The notes beneath the pieces are model-generated. The model ran no database searches, was not told the DNA's origin, and worked only from the letters and a program-made list of their open reading frames with translations. A program made the translations under genes and the position numbers. From contig CM063106.1 of the NCBI GenBank assembly GCA_031841125.1, positions 15,624,001 through 15,688,000 of the forward strand: 64,000 nt of DNA, in the 5' to 3' direction. The stretch comes from Acanthococcus lagerstroemiae (lineage: Eukaryota > Arthropoda > Insecta > Hemiptera > Eriococcidae). Below, piece by piece: positions 11,942 through 21,318 of this stretch (position 1 is the stretch's first letter; every line of letters begins with the position of its first letter).

Positions 11942-12717
11942 ATTCATCAACAGAGTTAAATGAAATGGGAGAAGAATTTATTGCCAAGAGTAGGGAAGCG
12001 GGTCTAATTATAAATGGAGCAAAATCCGCAGTGCTGTCGAAAAAGAAAATAGGAAAATTCGAAATAAGCGGGGTAGAAAGTGAGGGGATAGAGGAAGTGA
12101 AATATTTGGGGCAATTAATTTCGTTCAAAAATAAAAGGAAAAAATATTTGAATAGAAGGGTACAAAAATGGTGGAAAAACGTTTGAGCATTAAAAAAAAA
12201 TTTTCCAAGGTAGGATAGGAATTAGCCTAAAAACCAAAATATGGAAAAATTGTACTCTGTCGGTGCTCGTGTATGGTGTCCAAACGTGGGCTTTAACAAA
12301 AGCCAATACAAAAAAACTACAAACAACTCAAAAAGCAATAGAAAGAAGTGGTCTTTTGACATAAAGAAAAGGATAGAATTGAGAGCAAAAAGATAAGAAG
12401 GGTAACAAAAGCAAAAGACCAACGGAATGTAATCAAAAAACAAGAATGGAAGTACACGGGTCATATCTTGAGACAAGAAGACAAGTGGACAAAAAAAGGG
12501 GAGGCTTGGATTGGGTGCCTTACAACGAGAAAAGGCATAAAGGTAGGCCGCTGACACGTTGGGGGGACGAATTCGGGAAGGAAATGGGCCCCATGTGGAG
12601 AAGAGTAGCTGCCAACAAATTCGAATGGAAAAGACGCGGGGAGGCATATGCCCTAAAACGGGCTACTGACGGCGATGGAGAGGAGACTCCCCCCAAGTCA
12701 CTGCTATAGTCGGATTG
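11942..12717 (+). pseudogene. RTE/CR1-like LINE reverse transcriptase, 3' piece of a split copy
   Basis: The frame continues from 7161 into NSSTELNEMGEEFIAKS, then GLIINGAKSAVL and a VKYLGQLISF block, the usual post-catalytic RT motifs. Downstream pieces in other frames read SVLVYGVQTWALTKANTKKL and KGRPLTRWGDEFGKE, which form the C-terminal region of RTE-type ORF2 proteins. Frameshifts and stops occur after about 12185. The 3' end near 12710-12770 ends in AT-rich sequence with AAATAGATAAAATAAA. Confidence 0.85.
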
Positions 12718-14040
12718 TAAGTAGCATAAGTTAAATCTGTCATCGCAGAAATAAATAGATAAAATAAACCTGAAAGCTCCACTCCAACTCTTGGAGAGCG
12801 ATTTGTGCTTATGGCTCAGGGCTAGAAATGGTTAAGGGAGATATTTCAGGATCGCACAGTCAGTTATTCTCTCTACGAAAGCATGAAATGTCAAGACAGG
12901 AAACTGTGACAGACTAAACTAACCAATAATGTTTGCTACTTCTTGCACTACGAGCTCTCCACTTAAACACGTCTCTTTCGCACATTCTGATAATATTATT
13001 ATATACCGCAGCTGCTGTTGAAAACTCCCATAAGCAAAATCAATTACCTATTTAGTATTTAATTCGTGCAACTTCGATAGAGCGGTGGATAACGATCCTT
13101 CCACAGACTGTGTGACACAAGAAGACGAATAATTATTTATTCATAAAAATTTCTAAAATTCGCACTGGGCTGTATATCCTCGCTCATTAATTATGCAACG
13201 AAAATTAAGCAAGAACAAGATTTCAAAATCGCGAAGTTAATTATAAAATTATAAAGCCATTCCGAAGAAACGTTTTCTATTAAATCGGTTGCGGGCAAAA
13301 AGAAATCATAAGACAGGAAATTTCTTATTTATAAAGCCACGCGGTACTTTCGAGACTCGAAAATCACGATGTTTTCTCGATAAGAAATATAATTTAAAGA
13401 TGCTACACCGAATCGCGAATCAAATTTGAGGAGTCTCGAGTGGCGTTTCATGAATTATGAATGCACGCCCGCGTGATCTATATTATCACGAGGGAGATGC
13501 CGAGGAGTGGGAGAGCTTAGTTTTTCTATCAGGTAAAATATAATTTGTGCATCGAATTTTACGCGGGCAACATTAACATAATTCATTAACATTATCGGCA
13601 TCGTCGAGTAAATTTATTATAAGCGTAATGCAACTAAATATGGTCGCATAAATTCGAACACCTTCCTACCTAAAGTGAGTTATAAGTTTCCTGACAGATC
13701 ATCAGATTACAAGCCTTACAAACCTCTGGAACGGTAGTTCTGTAGCGTTTACACGTTTATGTAAAGATTTACCTTGATTTCGAACATAAAGCTTTTTATC
13801 TCTTTTATTAGGTACGTGGGCAAAGGAAAAATGTCATAAATTTTGTGGGCAATTGTCAATAAAATTGTACGATGTAGTGGATCGTTTAGATTGAAGGAAG
13901 AATGAAAGAAGACGAAGAAAATAAGCAAACAAAAAAACAAAGTAAAAAGGGACAAAAGAAAATTCTTAATTTGTATGCGTGATTTTTCAAATCAAGTTCG
14001 AAAGCATTTCAATAATCGGGTGTCTCTTTCGCAATAACCC
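12718..14040. other. Non-coding host sequence, no gene seen
   Basis: No exon, TIR or tandem structure recognised. Confidence 0.55.
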
Positions 14041-14219
14041 CTTCCACTTGGTAAGCAGACAACCTACCGCGATGATATGTAGATATGTTTTCATACTCTT
14101 ACTTTCAAAGGGGCTGAGTTGTGGTCAAATTTTGAAACGTTTTCTGTCTTTGAAATTTTTTCTTCTTCTCACGACTGGAGATAGAAAAATGGCTCCAGTA
14201 GGTAATCGTAGAGGGCAGT
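14041..14219 (+). repeat. Dispersed repeat, one of an inverted pair
   Basis: CTTCCACTTGGTAAGCAGAC through AGGGCAGTT matches the reverse complement of 15828-16006 along its whole length at roughly 80% by eye. The pair lies 1.6 kb apart in opposite orientation. Confidence 0.8.
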
Positions 14220-14529
14220 TTTTCGATCTATACCAGTCATGATGCTTATTTGACGGGTGCTTAGCGTTAAACCTTCTCGGATCAAATCAAGTATCTGCTC
14301 GTCGTCATTCACAGGGTGATTGGTAGATCTCTCAACGATTGGGTGGTAGAAGCAACCAACTCTTTCACTTGGATAAAAATTTCGCTAAATACGTACTCTA
14401 CGGTGTGGGTGGTGCCGTTCTGGAAAATCTTTCGCATGACGTCGAGCTGCTTCCTTATTATTTCCTCCCCATGAACCACAGTAATAAACTATATCGGTGC
14501 AATCTGAGTTACAATATCTCCCAGGAATT

Positions 14530-14736
14530 GTCTGGTTGGCCGAGTGGATAGCGCGCTGGTCTCAGAAACCAGAGATCCCGAGATCGAACCCACGAAGCAA
14601 CTCGCTATATTTCGACCTAGGCCGGTTTTTTGGCAAGAAGGTGAGAGGGCTAAGACAGCCCCAACAGCCTCTCCGACGTCTCAGAGGTATTGCTCGAAAG
14701 GGTGGATTCGGGTTGAGAGCAAAATAAGGGAAAAAG
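14530..14736 (+). mobile_element. tRNA-derived SINE, family A, copy 1
   Basis: The head GTCTGGTTGGCCGAGTGGAT resembles a tRNA with an internal A box (TGGCCGAGTGG) and a mutated B box (AGATCGAACCC). The tail has AGAGGGCTAAGACAGCCCCAAC and a GGGTTGAGAGCAAAAT end. It matches 40301-40522 and 53544-53768. The head is a pol III promoter relic, not a working tRNA gene. Confidence 0.85.
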
Positions 14737-15128
14737 GGGTATCAATATACCAACTTACTTTTAAAAAAATGATTGAAATTGGAAATATTTTTAAAATTTT
14801 GGTTCACTAAATTCTTTGCAAAACAGGATAACTCTCTTTGAAACTGCAAGGGAGAAGAACAAAAATAAAACACCTTCTTCTCATCGATATGCGCCACAGT
14901 TCTGGGAATATGGCCAAAATGTTACCAAAACCCGAATTTAGCGACCTTTGGAACCAAACTCATGTTAAACTTTACAAAATACTAGAACATCCTCCCCTCA
15001 CTGTGTGAGCCTCACCTTCAAATATGGGGTAAATAGATGAAAGGAGGGAGGTGAATCAGCCCCATAAACGATATAACTCTGAGAAGTCGTAAAGTAGCTG
15101 AAGAAGATGATTATTATCTTCATACGGT
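14737..15128. other. Non-coding sequence between two SINEs
   Basis: No gene or repeat recognised. Confidence 0.5.
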
Positions 15129-15562
15129 CTCTTTTCATGTGCTCTCACCCGAGCCCTGGAACCGCCCCTTCGAGCATTACCTCAGGGACATCGGGGAGCC
15201 TCATAGAGCTGTGTTAGCCCTCTTCTCTTCTGGCCGGGAATCGGCCTAGGTGAACTGCGCTATCTTCCTGTCGAATACCCGTATCACTAGCCCCGTGGTT
15301 TATGACAGTGAGTTCGACGAGCACCAGCAGGTAGCGCCTTACCCACTTACAGCTTTCAGATACTGGCGATCGATTACACACTTCTCAGAAGCCTCTGCTG
15401 TAAGTGGTTGTGCCTCTGTGTACGTTATCAGAATGCGGTGTTAGAATGTGAGACAAGTTCTTTCTTGCATTACTGATAACAATGCCGGCGTTGGGAATAG
15501 AACCCGGTGTCTTCGGGTTAGGAAGCCGAGTTCTTACCGCTACGCCATAGAGCCACGTCTTC
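15129..15562 (-). mobile_element. tRNA-derived SINE, family B, copy 1
   Basis: On the minus strand the head carries a CGTAGCGGTAAGAACTCGGC stretch (degenerate A box) and GGGTTCTATTCCC (B box). A spacer of about 270 bp follows, then the tail with AGAAGAGGGCTAACACAGC and GTGAGAGCACATGAAAAGAG. The whole unit aligns with 19905-20335. Target duplication not clear. Confidence 0.85.
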
Positions 15563-15827
15563 GTCCTTATAAGGTCTGTGCATTAACGGGGTATCTTGAA
15601 CTTCATTTTGAGTAGTTCTAATCCAGATACAAGAAAATTGCGAATGTCCTTTTTTATGGGAAATTTAATGTACAATCTATTGTAAATACAAAAACAGTAT
15701 CTTAAGAGTACAAGTCTCACGGGATATTGAAAAAATATGAAAGTTTACTGATATAATTTGTACTAAAATTGATTTTATGAACACCCTGTTGAACTGATTC
15801 CAACCTTTTTTTTTCTGTGGTTTCTCC

Positions 15828-16006
15828 AACTGCCTTCTACGACCTACTGGTACCATTGGTTTGTCGATCTCCAGTTGCGAGGGAAAAAAAATTTCGAAGA
15901 TAGAAAACTTTTCAAAATTTGACCATAACTCAGCCTTTCCGAAAGTAAGAGTATGCAAACATATCCACATATTGTCGGTGTAGGTTGCCTACTTACCAGG
16001 TGGAAG
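15828..16006 (-). repeat. Dispersed repeat, second of an inverted pair
   Basis: Reverse complement of 14041-14219. A short minus-strand open frame over this region comes from the repeat. Confidence 0.8.
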
Positions 16007-16040
16007 GAAGTCATTACAAAAGGGATATAACGACTACCTA

Positions 16041-16363
16041 TTGGTGTGGTGGGACGTATGGCGATGCACGCATGTCAAAGTGGTCCCTATGACACCGCAC
16101 CCCCGGCCCCAGAAACTACCCTTTCGAGTATCGCATCAGTGACTGGAGGGACGCCTTGGGGCCAAGCCCGAGCCCCCATTTCTCCTTGCCGCAACGGTGC
16201 GCGCGTCCTACCAGGGCCACCATGAGGTTCTCTACTGACCGTGGTCCGCACTCCCTGAGCGCTTGCCTGCAATTCAGGTCCCCCACGGCCGGACGCGGTG
16301 CCTCTTCACTCGTCCCTCACCTCCTCGTCTTGGTCCGTGTGTCGACGCAGGCAGGAGGTGACG
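16041..16363. mobile_element. GC-rich retroposed insert with 12 bp target duplication
   Basis: A 323 bp GC-rich segment is bordered by the same 12 bases, AACGACTACCTA, at 16029-16040 and 16364-16375. Composition differs sharply from the surrounding AT-rich DNA. No tRNA boxes, poly-A tail or coding motif were recognised, so the source sequence is unknown. A duplication of that length is typical of LINE-mediated insertion. Confidence 0.7.
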
Positions 16364-16375
16364 AACGACTACCTA

Positions 16376-16741
16376 ATAGGATAATCCTTATTTTGATAAT
16401 TTTTTCGCGTGTACGCTTTCATCCCCGAAAATGTTTCCAAATCTTTAGGAAAATTATCAAAAAAATTGACTTCGATTCAATAGTATTGACCCGTGCCTCA
16501 TGGCAGTCAAACTTCAGTGTTTTTTGGTCAAAATCGGCGGTTCAGAATTAAAAATATCAAAAATCAACGAATTTCAATGAATATCGAAGGAGAGTGGTTG
16601 CCTATGGTCCCTACGTAATACATGCAAGGCCTTATTCATTAGTATAGAACAAATTTAAAGGCTGAAGACTGTATTTTTGGCGATGCAAAGTTTTTAAATT
16701 TCAATGTTCCTTCCCAGATCTACTGAGTTGGCCGTTTTGCA
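16376..16741. other. Non-coding sequence, no gene seen
   Basis: Nothing recognised. Confidence 0.5.
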
Positions 16742-16745
16742 TTAA

Positions 16746-17916
16746 CACATTGAGGCCGACGAACGTGTCCTCCACGCCATCAAGTATCAGCTGTTCCAAA
16801 CGGGCGCCTTTTTTACACGCGCTGTCCATGCTGACGAGTGACGTGTACTACACGTCATCTCCTGATTACCGTATCAGACGGAGGTTTTCTGGTAGTTTTT
16901 GAAGGGTTGTAAATCGGTAATGAAGAAGGGTAGAGAAAATGTAAGTTTACCATCGGAATGGGCCATCTCTGTACTACAATACCTAGTTTTGACCAATATA
17001 GTAGGTATTTTCCATAATTATTTACAAATTTTCGAAAATATGCTTTTTTGACTTCCAAAAAAAATTAGAACATGTCAGAAATTCGGTTTATTTATCAAAA
17101 TATTCGTCAGAAATTGGATTAATTTAAATCAAAATTTTCATATTTAGTGTTAAAAATAGAAAATGGACTTACAAATAATGTTGGGACTTCGTATGGAATA
17201 TAGTAAAGCACTCGGGTACACAAAGGGGAATGTTACATTGCGTACATTTGAACACAGTTTCTTTTCGAACGACTTTCTGGGCGTGCTTTTCTTTATCGGT
17301 ACATAATATGTGTACTTTGCAGCGTCTCGCAGGATGCTTTTTTTTTCACTTGCAATCCTTGAGGAAAAATGTCTTCCAATGAGACGACCAAAGAAAGCCG
17401 CGGGAGTATTTCTCCACCGTACTCAGGTGGGATATGGATGCAGTACTTTCAAGAACACTTCCAATGGCAAGAAATGCCTCCAATAAATCTTCATCTCGAA
17501 CTATCGTATTCTTTCTTACCTTTTTATCATAATGATGAACCATAACCACAGAAATCTAAAATTCCGGCATCAATTATTGCCTCTGAATTCATCACAGGGC
17601 ATAGAATTTGCATATAAACTAGACATTGCTCGTACCTCACTAATCACTGATAAGAAACCAGAGAAAATTGGGTAAGTATGGTTTCCTATGTAAAATTGAT
17701 CATAGAATTCGATTCTGTTGACGAAAAACGTGTAGGATACGTCGATTCTCATGAGATTGCATGCACAAACAAAAACGTATTGTACACGTCCTTCGTCTGC
17801 ACGGACAGTACTCTAATCAAAACGCCCGTCGAGAACAGCTGATACTTGATCACGTGTAGTACACTTCATTCGTCTGTAGGGACAGGCAGCACAAAAAAAC
17901 CTACGTCCTGACTGTG
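16746..17916. mobile_element. piggyBac-like element, non-autonomous, TTAA-flanked
   Basis: TTAA borders both ends (16742-16745 and 17917-17920). The termini CACATTGAGGCCG and CACAGTCAGGACG are inverted repeats with three differences. Subterminal inverted blocks follow: ATCAAGTATCAGCTGTTC plus ACGGGCG, and CTGTCC(A/G)TGC(T/A)GACGA with GACGTGTAC. TTAA duplication is specific to piggyBac-type transposases. The 1.17 kb interior has only short frames without recognisable transposase motifs. Confidence 0.75.
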
Positions 17917-17920
17917 TTAA

Positions 17921-18298
17921 ATAGAGCAAAACACATTAAAAGGTCGAGAAACCATTATTCTGGGGGAAAGCAATTCCGGAAAAACGAAAGATGTGTTCTA
18001 GAAGTGAACACCTCCATCAAAATTTTGAAATAAAAAAACAAAAACATAAATTTACTCATTTGGTTAAAAAATTGGTGTCTCCATGTGGTCCCATAGTTAA
18101 CTTGAGGATGGGGGACGAAAGATATTTCATCAAGCATGGTGCGGGGTTTTTGAATTTGTAAAAGAAGTGTTTAGTTCGGATCGTAACGAGCGCATTCGAA
18201 ATCACAGAAACGAGAGTTTGTAGAAAAAACGCGTGTATTTATCAATAAATGAAAACAAGAAGGACCAATAGTGTTAAAACATGAACTATGTCTAAAAA
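17921..18298. other. Non-coding sequence, no gene seen
   Basis: Nothing recognised. Confidence 0.5.
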
Positions 18299-18475
18299 CT
18301 AAACGAATGTCCTACCGGGCCAATCGAGGGAGAAAAAGGAGAATGAGTCATGAAAATAAGAAGAAGAACGTGGTTTTGGAAAAATCACGTACCGGAAGTA
18401 CAGGCGTACAGGAGACAAAAGACGTTTGTTAGACGAGCATCGTGCTACGCCGAATCTGGCCAGGTGGACTATATA
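18299..18475 (-). repeat. Dispersed repeat, copy 1 of 3
   Basis: On the minus strand it carries GTAGCACGATGC, AACGTCTTTTGTCTCCTG, CGGTACGTGATTTTTCCAAA and TCATGACTCATTCTCCTTTT in that order. The same order appears on the plus strand at 41935-42125 and 54940-55145. Confidence 0.8.
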
Positions 18476-18576
18476 TACAAATATATGAATTCGAGAAGAG
18501 AGGGTCGACGCAAGCACAAACTGTAGATGTTCACCAAATTTTACAGTTTAGAACGGCGTATTTTACAACGGAGTAG

Positions 18577-18583
<7 letters not shown>

Positions 18584-18609
<26 letters not shown>
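18584..18609. repeat. Poly-A run
   Basis: 26 consecutive A residues. The short arms TCTAGAAATGAAA and TTTCATTTCTAG just downstream (18610-18660) are complementary. Confidence 0.9.
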
Positions 18610-18610
<1 letters not shown>

Positions 18611-19428
18611 TCTAGAAATGAAACATTTAAACAATTAAAAATTCATCATTTCATTTCTAGTTGGGAAATAATATCTTTTGTCCAAATTCTCTATTTCCGA
18701 ACATGTTTTCTCAAATTTTTCTTTCAAATTACTCTGCTTCAAATTACACTATTCTAAATTTTGAAAATTTTGTTGAAATTAATTTTTCTTGTCCTATGAA
18801 ATTTCGTCCAGTTCTCATCCTCAAGTTGATTAGGAAAACCAAGCGAGGACCACAAATTTTCGCATACCAAAACATGACACATTTCTCGATGTTTAGCGTT
18901 AGACCAATGCCAGTGCAATGCAGATCTAGGTACAGACTTGATCGTGATCTCAGAACCATCTGGCCCGGCAGTCCTACAGGGGAGGCCGGTCGAACGGGGT
19001 CAACGGTACGTGGCCGCTTCGCGGTGACCGGAACGTGGCACAAATAGTCGACACACTGGTCTCATCGCGGAGCGTCATAGTTAAGCGGGGGTTGCGATGT
19101 AGAGTTTGAAATGCACGAATTACGCAGATTTAGGAATAATTCAAATTATTTAATACTTCTGTACACTATGATGGCTATGCGAAATACTCTCGCCACTTAA
19201 AAATAGTAATTACGTATGCATAAGTGAAAAAGTAAAAAAAAAAAAAACTAACAGGAGGGTGCCCAGTGGCACGAAATTATCGACACAGGAGTTCAAATTC
19301 GCGAACTAGCACTACCGGGCCACCGCGACGAGAGGCGACGATGCGGTCACGCGGTATAGCCGAACGATGGCCCTGCGTCCTAACTTCACGTTAGCTTGTT
19401 AGCTGTAGGGCCAGGGTTAGCAGGAGCT
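18610..19428. other. Non-coding sequence, no gene seen
   Basis: Overlapping opposing frames at 18661-19047 have no motif and are treated as chance. Confidence 0.5.
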
Positions 19429-19894
19429 CGCTTGCGACTGGGGCTTGGTCCAGTCTGCAAATGAGCTTTAGGCTACTTGTCTAGGTTTACAACCATTAGA
19501 CATCCAGTCCGGTACGTAGACTTAAGAAGCAAGTCAGCAAGGAGGAGTGATAGGCGGAAGTAGGTGTTAGACAGAAGTAGGTAGTTCGCTTGCAACCAGG
19601 CGGTTTCCGACCTCGGCACGCAGTCGAGCTAGTAGGCTACTTATTTAGGTTTACAACCAGTAGGCTTCCAGGTACGTAAACTTAAGCGCAAGTAGGCCAG
19701 AAGGAGAAGTAGATGTAGTATTGTGAGATAGCAGAGAGAACAGAGTTCGCTTGCAACTAGGCGGATTCCGACCCCGGTATGCAGTCGACCTGGGCTACTT
19801 GTCTAGGTTTACAACCAGTAGGCTTTCAGTCCGGTATATTAACTTAAGAGCAAGCAGGCAAGAAGACGTAGTGAAAGTTGAACACCCTCGCTGC
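19429..19894 (+). repeat. Tandem repeat, about 160 bp unit, three copies
   Basis: Units begin near 19429, 19587 and 19748. Each starts CGCTTGC(A/G)AC and carries CTAGGTTTACAACCAGTAGGC and a CTTAAG site. Copies differ by substitutions and short gaps. The array ends where SINE family B copy 2 inserted. Confidence 0.85.
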
Positions 19895-19904
19895 CGTCCG
19901 GTCG

Positions 19905-20335
19905 TGGTGGCTCTGTGGCGTAGAGGTAAGAACTCGTCTTCCTAACCCGAAGGCACCGGGTTCGATTCCCAACGCCGGCATCGTTATCAGTAATGTAAGA
20001 AAGAACTCGTCACACATTCTAACACCGCATTCTGATAACGTACACAGAGTCACAACCACTTACAGCAGAGGCTTCCGAGAAGTGTGTAATCGGTCGCCAG
20101 TATCTGCAAGCTGTAAATGGGTAAGGCGCTACCTACCGGTGCCCGCTGAACTCACCGTCATAAACTGCGGGGCTAGCGATACGAGTATTCGACAGGAAGA
20201 TAGCGCAGTTCACCTAGGCCGATTCCCGGCAAGAAGAGAAGAGGACTAAGGCAGCCCTAGAAGGCTCCCCAATGTCCCTGAGGTAATGCTCGAAGAGGCG
20301 GTTCCAGGGCTCGGGTGAGAGCACATGAAAAGAGT
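19905..20335 (+). mobile_element. tRNA-derived SINE, family B, copy 2, with 10 bp target duplication
   Basis: Bordered by CGTCCGGTCG at 19895-19904 and 20336-20345. The tRNA-like head has GGCGTAGAGGTAAGAAC (A box region) and GGGTTCGATTCCC (consensus B box). A spacer of about 270 bp carries CGCATTCTGATAACGTAC and other blocks shared with copy 1. The tail has AGAGGACTAAGGCAGCCC and ends GTGAGAGCACATGAAAAGAG. The perfect duplication marks it as a fairly recent insertion. Open frames across it are spurious. Confidence 0.9.
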
Positions 20336-20345
20336 CGTCCGGTCG

Positions 20346-20617
20346 CACAATTCCGAAAAACCTGTTTTCTGTAAATTAAGATTGCTATTTTCGCGTGAAC
20401 TGTCTGAATTAGTGGATCTGGGCAGCAACCCCTGGAGGGCTAAGTTAAAAGGGGTATGATTTGACAGGTTCTGCTACTCTCTACTCCATGCGTATTGGGA
20501 GAACTTTTTTTCTGTAATAGGTAATAGAATAAGTAGATTCAGTGCCGGTTTTACCTCTACTGCCACCCTAGGCAATTGATTTCATGCCGCACCCATAATA
20601 TAACTCCCCCCTCCGTC
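20346..20617. other. Left flank of the Polinton
   Basis: Short unannotated stretch between the SINE and the target duplication of the large element. Confidence 0.5.
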
Positions 20618-20623
20618 CCTACT
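20618..20623. other. Target-site duplication, left (CCTACT)
   Basis: CCTACT directly precedes the first base of the Polinton and is repeated exactly at 36534-36539. Six bases is the duplication length made by Polinton integrases. Confidence 0.95.
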
Positions 20624-20895
20624 AGTAGATACCTTATGTATGTTCTAGCGCAGTAATGATTTCTCTTACTTTTTCCCCCATTTTTCAGTTCTCAAGAAAA
20701 AATAAAAATTCTCTTAATTTCCGTATTGAATATTTAACTATTTTTAAGGATAATTTTAATCATTTCATCCTATTTTCTCATCTCCTCTAGTTTGAAAATT
20801 TTATAAATGTTGTATCCAAATTATATCAATTTCCTATCTTTCAACTCTTTCTCTTTATTAAAAATCAAATCAACAAAAATCAACACACAATCAAC
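20624..20895 (+). repeat. Polinton left terminal inverted repeat (272 bp)
   Basis: Reverse complement of 36262-36533. I read both through and found no mismatch. In protein-primed replication the terminal repeats act as origins; that role is inferred here. Confidence 0.95.
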
Positions 20896-21318
20896 CATTT
20901 TTTTCAAGACAACGCAACAATACTTACAGATTCATCCGCTTAACTATTCACTGAATAGGGTAGGTTATTTGATCGAATGTATAGCAAATTTGGTTTAATT
21001 AGGTCTCCACGAAATAGTAATGCTTCTTCAAATACTACCCAAAACGCTTATCGGTTTATCCGTTCAACTAGTCGTTGAATAATGAAGATTGTAAAAAGAA
21101 TCAATTGATGAAACAAACTTTTTGCATTGATTTACTCGATTTCTGAACCCTGATATTTCAACAAGGATAGTCCAATTTCTGATTTAAAAATAAATTAGGT
21201 AATAACACACAACGGTGAGTGACATTGTTTCGAGGTTTTTAATATTAATAAAAGGAATCTGAAAAAAGTGGACTGTATATTCTTTCCACAACGAAAACAT
21301 ACACTACTTATTAACTTA

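Noticed and set aside
12222..12647. 141-codon minus frame with hydrophobic stretches
   Set aside because: Antisense shadow of the RTE LINE C-terminal region.
18661..19047. 128-codon plus and 99-codon minus frames
   Set aside because: Mutually antisense, no motif, no splice sites of note.
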